From Rhodamnia argentea (taxonomy: Eukaryota; Streptophyta; Magnoliopsida; Myrtales; Myrtaceae), in NCBI RefSeq assembly GCF_020921035.1, contig NC_063158.1, positions 13,746,001 to 13,810,000 of the forward strand: 64,000 nt of DNA. The letters are read 5' to 3'. Made by a program: the position numbers and the translations under genes. The notes under the pieces are model-generated. The model saw nothing but the letters and a program-made list of their open reading frames with translations, was not told where the DNA came from and ran no database searches. This document shows positions 23,079 through 34,732 of the stretch, in pieces (the stretch's first letter is position 1; every line of letters starts with the position of its first letter).

Positions 23079-23580
23079 TATTTTGTTTCAAGCCCTAGCA
23101 TCAAGCGTTTCAATTCGGTTCGGTTAACATTTGTAACCGTTAATATATTTGTATGTTAAACCATTACCCAAAAATTAGCCTAAAAAATCACTTTGGGTCC
23201 GATTGGGCATTGTCAAAAGCCGGAATTTACCTGTGAAATATCATTTTGTAACATATGTTTAGAGTATGTAATGTTACTTTCGTCGTAAGTTATGTGGGTC
23301 CTTTGGTTGATAATATTCCACCAAATATAGTACTCTAACCAAAGTGAATTGCAAATTCCCTTCTCCTATTGTTAACTAAACTAACTAATTTCCCTTCTTT
23401 AGAGGACGTAATATTGCTTTCTTCGTCCTAAGTACGGGGTACCTATGGATTGTAATATTCCACAAAAGAACGGTAAACTATCGACGTTACCTGTAATTTT
23501 TCTTCACCTTTCGTAATCGAACCGCCTTGTTGACCGTTACAATCCTTTTACGTTCGGTCCCAATTGATGCTAGTAAGATC
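23079..23580. other. Upstream region of PPR copy A
   Basis: Paralogous to 38869-39393. No gene seen; probably part of the former promoter region of the PPR gene. Confidence 0.45.
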
Positions 23581-24285
23581 TAGGGGTAAGCAAAAAAATC
23601 ATGGTCCATCCAATTCGGATCGGACCGTACCTAACCGGCTTATTATAGATGGTAATCGGTGGATACTGTCCGATGCATCCAGTTCTAGGTTTCAATTTTC
23701 TAGAATCGGTGGGTATCGGTTCGGTTCCCGATTTCCTAGTGGGAACCATCCAACCGGCCCAACCAGATCATTTTTTTTATATAATACAAATGTATATTCT
23801 TTTAATATGAGTGCATTACTTTGGATATGCCTTACTTCATGAAATATGGAATATGAAATTATTGTAATGACACAGCGAGATAGTGGCATGTTGGTTTAGG
23901 CTTAGCTAGATAGCTCCACTAAAGTGGATCTGTGCCTTTCGAAATAACTTTTGCAAATATTACGATGCTTGTTATTTTTCCTATTGAAAATTTTCTATTA
24001 GGCAATGCTACTAAATCATGGTCCCCATCGTTATCTTGCATATTAAAAATTTTCCTCCTTCAACCATTAGAGACTCGTTCCCTTTTCTTTCTTAATTGAT
24101 GTTGGTGCTCACTAGGACCGTAATCGGGATCCAACCGGAAATCGAACCGAACCGGTGATTCGGTTCCCGAGGGGGTTCATGGAACGAGCGGGTGGTTCAG
24201 GGTTCGCATTTTGCCGAACTGGTCCGTAGGTGGGACTTCTCCGTTCTAGGGTGGGAACCAACCATCCAGGAATCGGTCATCCCTA
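23581..24285. mobile_element. hAT-like non-autonomous element with 8-bp duplication
   Basis: The left end TAGGGGTAAGC and right end TCATCCCTA are imperfect inverted repeats. GTAAGATC is present on both sides (23573-23580 and 24286-24293). The paralogous block has a single GTAAGATC at 39386-39393 with no insertion. The interior carries GGTTCGG/CCGAACC-type repeats at both ends around an AT-rich middle. No ORF of note. The 8-bp duplication and T/CAGGGG end fit hAT. Confidence 0.8.
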
Positions 24286-24839
24286 GTAAGATCTTTTATT
24301 CCCATTGTTCGTAATTTTTTACGAGAAATAGTAAATTTCTTTTTTACCTTTACTGTTTGCAAATATTATGAGTCGATCATTTCTGTTGCTATTCGTAAAT
24401 TTTGTTACGTAAATTGTCTCTGTGTCTGTATTCCTTGAACATCCCATAAAACTCAGGTAACAGTAAGAGTAGATGCTGCGGGTGCGGGAGCAATAGCCCA
24501 TTCCAAAGCAAGATAACACGCAAAGTCTCCAGATTTCAAGCGCGACGGCCATCGCAGCCTGGCCAACAGTGGACTGGACCCCTGCAAATTGGCGGAGATT
24601 CAGACTCCAGAGTGCCACGGTCGCGAAGAAGACGAGGAGGGAGTGTCCCTTTCTCGTTCCAGTTTTCGCGATACAGTATCGCTTGATTAAATCGCTTCTC
24701 AAGCGTGTTCATATGGCGAAATTCTGGTGATGGGTGGCCGTAGATAGCCCAGCATGCCACTGCTGGTTAACGTGGTTGCAGATTCCAGAAGAACCCACAA
24801 GGGAATTGATTGGTTTTGCCATCGGAGATCCCATTGATC
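24286..24839. other. 5' region of PPR copy A
   Basis: Paralogous to 39394-39935, the sequence just before the PPR start. Likely promoter and 5' UTR. Short frames in it differ between the two copies, so none is called. Confidence 0.4.
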
Positions 24840-25607
24840 ATGAGCTGCTTGATGAAATTACTGACCCAGAATCAGTTCGCTAGAATTCCACACCAGCGCT
24901 TATTGACCCGACTTTTCTGTACCACTGTTCCATTGGGAACGGATAACGAGATCGTCAAAATCGCCTAAGTCATAAATGACCACCCATTTCCTGATAGCAC
25001 GCTTCAAACCGTCCTCCAGAAGCACATCCCGCCGCATACTCTTTCAGCTGGTTTCGTAGAGGATGTGCTTGGCCATTTATTTGGGGCTCATTCCAATGGT
25101 CTCAAAGCTCTAGAGTTCTTCAGGTACAATGTCGGCCATTTGCCGTGCGGTCCGACTTCGGTGGCGTTCGAAAGAACTCTCCACATTCTTGCTAGGATGC
25201 GGTACTTTGAGAAAGCTTGGGAATTGATGGACAAGATGCGGGTAACACACCCTTCGGTGCTCACGCTGAAGGCGATGAGCATCATGATGTTGAAGATTGC
25301 GAAATTCAAGTCGTATGAGGAAACTCTCCTGGCATTTGAAAGGATGGAGAATGATGTGTTTGTTGGAAGGAAGTTTGGTACGGATGAGTTCAATATACTT
25401 CTTCGGGCATTTTGCACGCATAGGCAGATGAAGGAAGCACGATCCGTGTTCAATAAGATGCATTCACGATTCTCTCCCGATACGAAGACCATGAATATAC
25501 TGCTCTTGGGATTTAAAGATTCAGGCGATGTCACCTCAATGGAGTTGTTTTACCATGAGATGGTTAGAAGAGGTTTTAAACCTAACACAGTGACATATAA
25601 CATCAGC
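24840..25607 (+). pseudogene. PPR protein gene, copy A: nonsense mutation and 3' truncation
   Basis: Paralogue of the PPR gene at 39936. The start ATG gives MSCLMKLLTQNQFAR, a mitochondrial-type presequence. TAA at 24966-24968 replaces the AAA lysine codon of copy B (EIVKIAKV), ending the protein after 42 residues. The frame then continues open for more than 200 codons through PPR motifs (SVLTLKAMSIMMLKIAKF, DEFNILLRAFCTHRQ, TMNILLLGFKDSGD, PNTVTYNI). It breaks off at about 25607 and joins the 3' flank of RLK3 in the opposite transcriptional sense. It keeps the base whose loss frameshifts copy B. Not expected to be functional. Confidence 0.85.
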
Positions 25608-25869
25608 CCCAAAACAAAGTTTTAGTAAACTTACAGTACTCAAGAATGTGCGTGCACATTACAGGCCTTATGCTAGCTTAAAACATGTACAGATACGAAT
25701 GGTGAAAGATAACAACTATCATCACTAAGGAAAGATCTTCAGTTATGTAATTTACCTGCACGTTTGCGTTTGCATAAGCAATACAGAATGTATAGCGACG
25801 AGAGAAGAGACAAGTTCTAATAAAATTTATGCTATAGAGTATAGACCTGTTGTTTCATTGTTGTCCGTG
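25608..25869. other. RLK3 3' flank joined to PPR fragment
   Basis: Homologous to 11085-11358, 47370-47629 and 57595-57776. The Tourist-like MITE and everything beyond it are missing here because the PPR fragment was joined at about 25607. Confidence 0.6.
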
Positions 25870-28800
25870 TTAACCCCGTGCAAAGAGTTTCTCTCTGATC
25901 TTTTGCAGCTGATTTGCAGCTCCGCTGATGCTCATCCGCCTTCCAGGCACTTCATCGGAGCAAACAACTCCAATATTGTATACTGTAACCAAGCACTCTT
26001 GAAATATGCCGCCGCTTTCGGAGAGCCAATGCTGAGGACTGTCGGGGCTTGAATGATTCTCTCTTTCTTGGAGCAGAATGCGATCCGTGATTTCCAGCAC
26101 TCGTTCGTGCAAAGCTTCCGCCACAAAGCTATGAAGAGTCAAATTGTCTCCGAAGGTGTCATTGGTGGGACTCAACCTTGTGAACATCTCTAATAAGAAG
26201 ATGCCGTAATCGTAGACGTCGCCTTCTCTTGACACCTTGCATCCGATCGTATATTCTGCCACAATTGTAGATCATAGTGCAGGTGAACTTTTAGAGTGCG
26301 GATCATTAAAGCAGAGTGCAATGGGCGTAAGAGTTATCATGCGGCTACAAAACTCACAAAAAGACCCATCAACATCTTTTACCTAAATAAACTTTCTTGC
26401 TTTGAAAGAGAGATTACCTGGTGGAGCATAACCGATTGTTCCTCTTATGCCCACCGAGCTCGTCCGATTAGCCACGGTATCGGAGGATGATCCAAGAAGG
26501 AACTTTGCCAATCCAAAGTCACCAACATGGGCGACGATCTCAGCATCTATGAGGATATTGCTCGGCTTTAGATCACAATGTATGATGGGGATGTGGCACT
26601 GGTGATGAAGATAATCCAAGGCAGAGGCAACATCAATAGCAATGTTTATCCTTCGAAAGAAATTCAATGTCCGGGTAGGCTCATTCATGTGAGATGGTGT
26701 TGGGTTTGGGTGTAGCCACCTTTCGAGGCTTCCATTTTCCATGTACTCATAAACTAAGGCCTTAAAATCATTTTGCTGATAATCAATACGCGAGCAAACT
26801 GTCAATATCTTTAGAAGATTTCGATGTCTCACGTTCTTTAATGCCTCGCACTCTGCCAGGAAGCTCTTCAAAGCACCACGATGCACTAAATGAAGCACCT
26901 TCACCGCAACGGTTGTACTATTCTCCTTAAGTATCCCCTTGTAAACAGAACCAAAATTTCCAACACCTATCAAATTCATTGAAGAAAAATCATCGGTTGC
27001 TTTTAAGAGTGCTTGATAAGATATGTTTGGACGTGAATCGTCCATGGAAGTTGAAATCGGTTCTTTTACTTTCTTCTTCAACCAACGAAGGTATAGAAAA
27101 ACCAGAACAAGAGCTATTCCAAGAATGACAAAAGTAGCACAAGCCGACGATACCAATACATGGATTTTTCTTCTCTTGGAGCTTTTGGAGATGCACTTGG
27201 GGAGGTGAAATGCTGGCAATCCCCCGCAAAGCTCATCGTTCCCAATAATAGAAGTCGCGGTAGCATTCTTAAAGATTCCTTCACGCGGTAGCATGCCTTT
27301 AAAGCTATTGTAAGACAAATTCAAAAGTTGCAAGGATCGAAATAATGTCAAAAATTCTGGAATCTGACCCGTCAAATTGTTGCGTGAAAGATCGAGTTTT
27401 TCAATACCTCCTAACGATTTGATCGATTGAGGAATGGACCCACGGAAAAAGTTTCCCCCCATCCTCTGCGAGGTCAATCCAGTACAATCCCCTAAACTAT
27501 TTGGGATTTCACCTACCAACATGTTGTCGGAGATGTCTAACTCGGTTAGAGTCTTCAAGTTCCCTACTTCCATGGGCGGAACCCCACTTAGATGATTCCG
27601 AGACAAGTTCAAAATGATTGTTATTGAGGAGAGACCAATGAGCTGTGGGGGTATGGTACCGCTGAGATTATTATTAGAAAGATCAAGCCACTGCAGAGAT
27701 TGACACTTTGACGGATGTGAAGGAATTTCCCCATGAAAGTTGTTCCAACCGAGACTTAGTTTGATCAACTTGGTTAGATTTCCTAAGGAAGTTGGGATCG
27801 TCCCTCCCAGGTTGTTATCGATTAACCGCAATTCCACTAGATTTTGCAGATTCCCGAAATTGGAGGGGACCTCGCCCGAAAACTTGTTGGCATACATATT
27901 TAACACCTTCGGGGTGACTAGACTTCCAATCTCTCCAGGAATTGCACCAAACATAAGGTTCTCATTCACGCCGAACGACTTGAGAGCGCTCGAGAAATTA
28001 CCTATGCATTTGGGTAATGCCCCGCCAAGTCTGTTCTCACCAATTTCGAAGAACTCTAATCTGGTGGAGTTTGTCAATGAGCATACGAAGCTCAAGTCTT
28101 CAGAACTCCCACTTCCCAGCTGGTTATCAAAGATGGCAAAATACCAAAGCCAAGGCATATTTCCAAAAGAAGGCACTTTCCCCGAAAGCTTGTTCACTCC
28201 GGCTTGAATATCCTCTAGATTTGTCCAATTGGGCACCGAGGGAGGAATCGGTCCCTCAAGTTTGTTCATGGCAATGCCGAAAAATTGAAGATTTGGGAGC
28301 GTCAAGCCTAAGTCTGCGGGAAGACTTCCTTGTATCTGGTTGTTTAAAACGTCGAACAGGGTCAGAGTGGAGAGATTGAGCAATGAAGACGGAATCGTAC
28401 CGGACAATCTGTTTCCCGAGACAGTGATGTGATTTAAACTTGTCGGGCGGCCTAGATCTTCGGGAATGCTCCCGCCCAAGTTATTTTCCGTGAGTTCAAG
28501 AACACGCAGCGAAGAGAAGTTCCCAAAGGAGGAAGGCACATTCCCGGAGAGTGCATTTTTATAAAAGGACAAAAATCGTAGCTTCGATAATGAACCGAGT
28601 TTTGTGGGAATTGCTCCGGTTAGTTGGCTAAATGCAATGCTGAGGACTTCGAGCTTTGAGCAAGCCGACATGTTTCCGGGAATTTCGCTGGCCTGTGAAT
28701 TATTGTCTAGCTGTAGCAAACGCAGGCGGCGCAACCGCCCGACTTGCGGAGGGATTTCTCGAACGAGACTATTATTCTCGAGATGAATTTCACTCAAGAA

Positions 28801-29109
28801 GCTTAGGTTTCCGATGTGAGGAGAGAGGGGACCCGAGAGTCCTAGCGATTGCAAGTTCGGGACCGTGACCCTCGGGTGCCTCGGGCCGCATGTGACACCG
28901 TACCAATGGCAAAACCCGACGGTGTCATTCCATGAAGCAAGCGCCCCGTAAGGGTCTTTGATCGCGGCCTTAAACGCAAGCAGCGCGAGCTTGTCGGTTT
29001 CATTTGTCGCGGAGCGAGCTTGGACAAGGCACACCGCAAGAGCGAGAGAGAGAAGGAAACGGCAAGCCGGTGCCCGATCTTGCGCAAAACCGAAGTGCCC
29101 AAGTTCCAT
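25870..29109 (-). CDS. RLK3: intact LRR-XII non-RD receptor kinase
   Basis: Predicted plasma-membrane pattern-recognition-type receptor. Exon 1 is 29109-26418, intron 162 bp (donor GTAAT, acceptor GGCAG), exon 2 26255-25870; together 1025 residues. Signal peptide about 1-35; LRR cap 38-80 with the CxWxGVxC motif; about 20 LRRs to ~620; transmembrane helix about 650-676; kinase about 705-1010. Kinase residues: GVGNFGSVYKG near 715, VAVK Lys ~737, HCD at 844-846, DFG at 864-866, and APPE completed across the intron at residue 898. Cys before the catalytic Asp makes it non-RD, typical of immune kinases of subfamily XII. The C-terminus is KIREKLFARG. Ligand unknown. The solo LTR lies 440 bp upstream. 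It shares the VTPKVLNMY variant with RLK5, its closest relative here. Confidence 0.93.
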
Positions 29110-29550
29110 AGCTTGAGCAGAAGTTGGTAGAAATGAAAGGAGGGAGGGAGCTTAAGACTTTAAGAGGAAACTGTGAAGGGCCTTTCTGGTTTTTACTTTT
29201 CCAATGTTGCGGACGAGCCAAAACAACAGCTAACCGAGTTGGTTTTCTCGTGCATCCAAGTTACACTACTTTCTCGGCTGAACCGTCCCAAGCAAAACGA
29301 ATCTTGACTCGGGTCGTGATTGGGAAGCGAGTGAAGGCGGCCTACCCAATAATTCACTCTCATCTCTTTGCATCCACATTGGAAGAGACTTTGGATAACG
29401 GTGATGCATGTACCTAATATTTTCTCTTAGAAAAAGTCTTGCTCGATCGCACACGGTACTAACCGTGTTATCAATTTTTTTTCACAATTTCTTTTTTTTT
29501 TTTTTTTTGTTATTTGCCAGCCACAAGTTTGTGGCTCGCATTTGACCGTC
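29110..29550. promoter_or_regulatory. RLK3 proximal 5' region
   Basis: Shared with the other RLK copies. Contains one upstream repeat unit (29370-29470), a T-rich run and a W-box-like TTTGACC at 29541-29547. The region is cut from the distal flank by the solo LTR at 29551. No TATA box could be placed with confidence. Confidence 0.4.
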
Positions 29551-32249
29551 TGTTGACATCTAAATTTTGACTAATTTTTTTTAGTTATTTATGCGTAAAA
29601 ATTAGAACTAATTTTAATTTTAAACAAAAAAATATCTCTCATATTTAATTTTTACATAGATTGCATTCGCATTTCGTTAGGCCGGCGGTAAGAGAATAAG
29701 CTTAAATTGGCAAATAGACCGATAGTGATCATCATCGGTCAAAAGAGGAAGCGGAGTTATGTTTCGGTGGACATAATCATGAAAGGGGAAGAGTATTTGA
29801 AGGATTTTGTTTGATACTTTCGGTGAGAAAGTGGGATTCGAACTAAAACCCCTTTGAGTGGAGAATGAGTGCGGGGGACAAGAGTGATTTTCGGACGAAG
29901 ATTACCACTCAACCATTCTCTTGACACTCCAAAGAGCACGAGAAAATAAGCTAGTAGGCCATGGAAAAAGTGGGGGTGAGTTGGAGAGCATTTCGGGCTT
30001 GGTGGACAACAATCCGGAGAGCACGTTGCAGAGGAGGATGTTTTTTTTTTCTCTCATCTTCGTCCAAGTTACATAGTGGGCGGAGCTGGAGAGCACCGAT
30101 CCAAACATGCTCAACATTTTAAAAGACTTTCTGGAGGAAGATAAGATAAAAGACAGAGAGAGAGGAATTTTGGGGCAAAGGAGCGAGGGAGGGAAGCTTG
30201 ATGTAGATTTTTCATGGAGAAAAACAGGGAGGCTGGTCTTCCCGGAGGATGACTTATTTGCATCTCTATTGATCCTTCTTTTTCTAAGCTTTTGCTCATG
30301 AACTTTTCTTGTAGAGACGCTAAAAGAGCAAGACAATTCTGAAGGCCATTCGTAGAAGATTCACGCCAGAAAAAAGAAAGACAGAAGTCAACGTCCGTTG
30401 ACCGGTCAACCTTTAACGTTGCGCCGACGTGGCGCCGCATCAGCAGGGGCTATTTTAAACCCTTTTTTTTTTTTTATAAAAATCGGATAATTAAATATCC
30501 AAAAAATGAAAAATTGTGAAAAATTCAGAAAAATTGAAAAAATCAAGGAAAATTTTGTAAAAAAATTCCAGAAAATCCCAAATATTAAAAAATGGCCACA
30601 TTCAATTGGCTAACCCTATTTTTGGGATTTTGCGTCCCAATCCCTTATGAAAATGATGATTTTACCCCTTAAGGGAAAATCGTCCCTAAAAATTCCTGTA
30701 AATTTAGAAAAATGTCGAAAAATAAGAAATGACCGCAATCAACTAGTCAATCCTATTTTCGATGCTTTGGGCTCTCAATTCTTAAAAAAAAAAAAAAAAG
30801 AGGTTTAGACGAGCACCACGAACTCTTTGGATCTTCATTTTATCATCGATCAAGGTCGTCGAATACACCTTGAGCATTCAAGCTCGTTACCAATGTTATT
30901 CCAAGCGATTGGATCATAAGAATCAGAAAGGTTGAGTCTACTACTGGTGGTTTGTAAATTTACTTTCAGCAATTTATTTTTCATTCATACTCCAAGATCG
31001 GAAGATCGAGTTTCCTCCTGGTGATTTGTGTGAGTTCCGCATATGAATATGTGTGATATAAATTTCAAAAATAAAAAAGGGAAAAGTTCGTTGAAAACTT
31101 CCTAAAAAATTTCAGAAATTCTCAAAAATTGAGGAATGGCCACAATCAACTGACCAAACCTATTTTTGAGGTTTCTCCTTCCGATATGCCCGAAAAGACG
31201 ATTATATCCTTTAGGGGTAAATCGTTTCCAAAAATTTTCGAGATTTGTGAAAATGCCAAAATTAGGATTTGGGTCAGGTTATGTGACTAATCCTTCTATT
31301 TGGGTTTTCGAGTCTCGCCTTTTCTTGAAATGACGATTTTACCCCTCAATGGGTAAATTGTCTTTGATATCCCAATGAGTTGTGGAAATTACTTAAAATT
31401 AGGGTTTGGGTCAGGTGGGTGGCCAATCCTTTTATCTGGGGCTTTCACATCTCATTCTCTTTAAGAAAATGACAATTTTACCCCTCAAGGGTAAATTGTC
31501 TCCAAAAAATGCTAGAAAATTATAAAAAAAATGTTGGAAATTAGGAAATTGGTTGATTTAGGTGGCCAATCCTATTTTCGACGCTTTTCACTCCGGATCT
31601 CGTCCGAAATGACAATTTTACCTTTTTTGGCCAATTGTCCCTAAAATTTTTCAAAATTACGATTTTGCCCCTCATGGGTAAATCATATCCAAAGCACTCA
31701 TGTTTATCCTATGAATCGAGATTGGATGTCCTCTAATCCAATAGGGCTCTACTAGGAATGCCATGCTGATTTGATGCGATTTATCCGTATGATTTGATTC
31801 CTTGATTTGCGCACTTTCTTTATTGATTGTGTTTACTAGGGTAGTTATTCCCATCCGCATAAACTCCTAGATTTAGGATTCATACCCTATTCATCTGCAT
31901 GAAATTTCGAGGTTAGAAAATTCAGTTAACTTAGGTACCAAAAGAGTGTTAACTCTGATAGTTGGCGTAACTAAGTCCCCGATCCCATTTCTCTGGTTCT
32001 TACAAAATCGAATATAAGCTCCCAACTACTCGATGGGATTTTCTAATCATACCCTCCAAGAAATGATTGGTGGCGACTCCTTGGCATGCACACGTAGCAC
32101 ATGTCACTAGACCGCACCGAAGGTAACCTCTGTTGCGATTTGGGTAATGAGCCTTGGGAGGGGCTCACGTTGGAAGGTCCACATGCAGCTAGGTCGGAAA
32201 GACGACCCATTAACCCTCACACTCAAGAGCTCTCGAGAGGGTCTCGACA
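29551..32249. mobile_element. Solo LTR, 2.7 kb, with 5-bp target duplication
   Basis: Begins TGTTGACATCTAAATTTTG and ends GGGTCTCGACA. CCGTC flanks both sides (29546-29550 and 32250-32254), and sequence paralogous to the RLK2 flank resumes directly after it, so no internal retroelement sequence remains. TG...CA ends with a 5-bp duplication fit an LTR; the length and start suggest Ty3/gypsy, which is inference. Between about 30650 and 31690 it contains several tandem units with an imperfect palindrome. A related copy starts at the same site upstream of RLK5 (61497). Confidence 0.85.
30650..31690. repeat. Tandem palindromic units within the solo LTR
   Basis: At least five units spaced about 110-140 bp (after an initial gap of about 540 bp) carry an inverted repeat of the form ATTTTACCC, CTCAA, GGGTAAAT. 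The best is 31471-31500, with a 12-bp stem around a 5-base loop and one bulge. Others start near 30655, 31197, 31330 and 31650. The array is kept in the second LTR at 62570-63600. Confidence 0.7.
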
Positions 32250-32452
32250 CCGTCCATGTGGATAGTCGGGCTAGCAAGCCTCTTTCTCGCAAGTAAACCC
32301 GATAGACTTGGTTGTTCCCATTCTTTCCATCCACGTTGGAAAAGACTTTTGACAGGCTATGTGTGCATCCAGAGTCGCTGGAAGACGTTAATGCATGTAC
32401 CAATATTTTCTCGTAGGAAAAGTCTTGCCCGACCGCATACGGTCCTAAGAGT

Positions 32453-32886
32453 GCGCATGATACACTTCTAGAAATGGATTTCTGCTCCAAAAGTGCTTCT
32501 GAGGCGTAAATCAGTTTGGTAATTTAACTTATGAAGCATAAATCCATTTAATAAAAATTTTTACTTCTGAAAGAAATTTCTATTTTTGAAGTTGTTTTTC
32601 CCTTCAATTTGAGAAGTTAAAAAAATAGTTTTTTCAACTTAAGAAGTACTTTTCGTCTCACCCTCTTTTTAATACGTCCCACCTTCTTTTCGATCATACC
32701 CACATTTGCCAACTTCCGCAACCGTGGACCGTCGCCGATCGCCACCTATCCCCTACCTCCACCGGCCACCGCCTACTACCACCGCCAACCGCCGACCATC
32801 GCTTGCCCCCGCCCATTGCGGACCTCTATCGGTCGCCACCAGCCAATCTGTCCCCGTAGCCAACTACCGCTAACCTCCGTCGGCCA
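32453..32886. mobile_element. Truncated MITE, RLK3 copy
   Basis: Paralogue of 15302-15915 with a shorter CCACCG-rich interior. The left end follows CGGTCCTAA. It stops against the sequence CAGAGTCACCGGATGACG of the repeat unit, so the right part is missing here too. Confidence 0.45.
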
Positions 32887-34580
32887 GAGTCACCGGATGA
32901 CGTTGATGCATGCATGTATCTCTATATCTACGTGCTGACAGGACAATCCAATCCCAACTGTCATGTTCCATAATTTATCAACACTCATATGATTTTGTGG
33001 AAACTCCTCCGTCCTCTATTTTGCACATTTGATTTTCCCTTTTCTCCATATTTTTTTTTAGTTTTTGAATTTTCGAAATAACGCTGGTCCTATTTCATAT
33101 TTCCTTAAAACTTTTCTCTGTCCGCCATGTGGAATGCCACATAGGATGCCACCGCAGCACTCCCCAATAGCTTCAAAGCCTTGCTGACGTTTTCGTTTAG
33201 ATTTTAACAGTACAAAACAACGAAAAATAAATAATTCAAGGACCAGATTGACCGAAAGACGAATTTAGGGTTGTCGATGCACAAATTGAAGCCTTCGTAT
33301 TAGCAAAATTGATATAAGTAGTAAGCCTCCAAAAGAGCAGTGCTAGAGAATTCGTACTTATGCCCATAGAAAAATCTAACACACAGAAGTTACATTATTG
33401 AGATGTGGGACCGATTATACCGAGGCATATTTAAACAACACCTGCTATGCGTATCGAGTGTCGACACATATCCTTTTAATTGCCGCATGCCGGAAGGTTG
33501 GACTTGAAATCTATATATCCTTATTCACCCCGTTAAAATATGTCTCAAGTTTGAGTCTTTGAACGTGGTCGACTTTTGATCATGTACTGGAGTCGCCGAT
33601 GCAATAAAAGGAAAAGGTAAAGTCCAAACTTGGGCTTGTTGACCGAATAAGTCTCCCATCCACGTGAAAGCTCGGTTTCATGTATGCTTTCCCTTAATTT
33701 AGGCGTCCTTTATATTAGGTATGCTCTCCCTTAATTTAGATATCCTTTATATTAGGTATGCTCTCTCTCTTTTTCCGGATGGAACCATAAATTCTAACAT
33801 TGGGCGTGTGTTACGACACCACAATACACACCCCCCCGAAAATTGATTCGGTATTCTTTTCTTGAGATATTTTCTAAACACTAAGACAGATTGGGAGCCC
33901 ACCAATCTGCTATCGGCTCTCATACCATTTGTTGAGAGCGCGTAGCAAAAGCTTCATCAGGAAAGATCGCCAAGAGAGAGCCCAAATTCGGGCCTATTTA
34001 TATCAAGTTGGATCCACTTTCACTTAAAAGCTTAAACCAATGAATTATCAGACAACTTCAATATATTAATTGCTCAACACCATACCATTTCTCCGATGTA
34101 AGACTTCTCTAACATAACTCACATGTGTATCTTAACACACCCACCATAGTAACATGATTGCCCTTATCCGATCGAACTTATATATCAAGCATTAGAGAGC
34201 AAGATCTGATATCCATTTATTTTGCTCTAGAATTAAGCGGTGGTAAGCCACTATTCCTAGTCAAGTCGCAGAATCCAAGCTGTCCTTTGAATTTGACCCC
34301 CAACAGCTAATTGATTGGAATTCGTCTTAAGGAGCATCATACAAGTAAAATGACAAAAAGAAGCAAGGTAATTTGATTTGGATTTATTTTAAAACACTAT
34401 AACACCAAAACAGAGCGCTTAGTAAATTGACGGTGCTCAAGCATGTGTGCGCATTGCAGGCCTTATTCTTAATTCGAAATATGTACAGAATCGAATGGCG
34501 AATGATAATCAACTATCATCTTTAAACAAAGATCTTCAATTATATATATTTTACATGGACATTTGCCTTTGTGCGGTTAT

Positions 34581-34602
34581 AGAGAGAGAGAGAGAGAGAG
34601 AG
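34581..34602. repeat. (AG)11 microsatellite
   Basis: 22-bp AG run at the same site as those at 4113, 17781 and 53761. Confidence 0.96.
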
Positions 34603-34732
34603 TAATTTGGTCAAAATATGTGCTTTAACTAAAATTGGTGTGGAAATAACGCCATCCTTGTGGTTATTTACTAAAATAAGATATATGATTTTAATTGTTT
34701 CATTAAAACATCTTATTGTTGTGAGTTTTGGA

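Noticed and set aside
27740-28207. Plus-strand frame of about 155 codons opposite the RLK LRRs, repeated in every copy (776, 13229, 49498, 59647)
   Set aside because: It is the antisense shadow of the conserved LRR coding frame and varies in length with silent changes in the real gene.
30650-31690. CRISPR-like array of palindromic repeats
   Set aside because: The context is a plant solo LTR; spacing is irregular, the units diverge, and CRISPR arrays do not occur in plant nuclear DNA.
29551-32249. Complete LTR retrotransposon
   Set aside because: The 5-bp target copies flank a single LTR, with no internal gag-pol sequence and RLK-flank sequence resuming directly after it.
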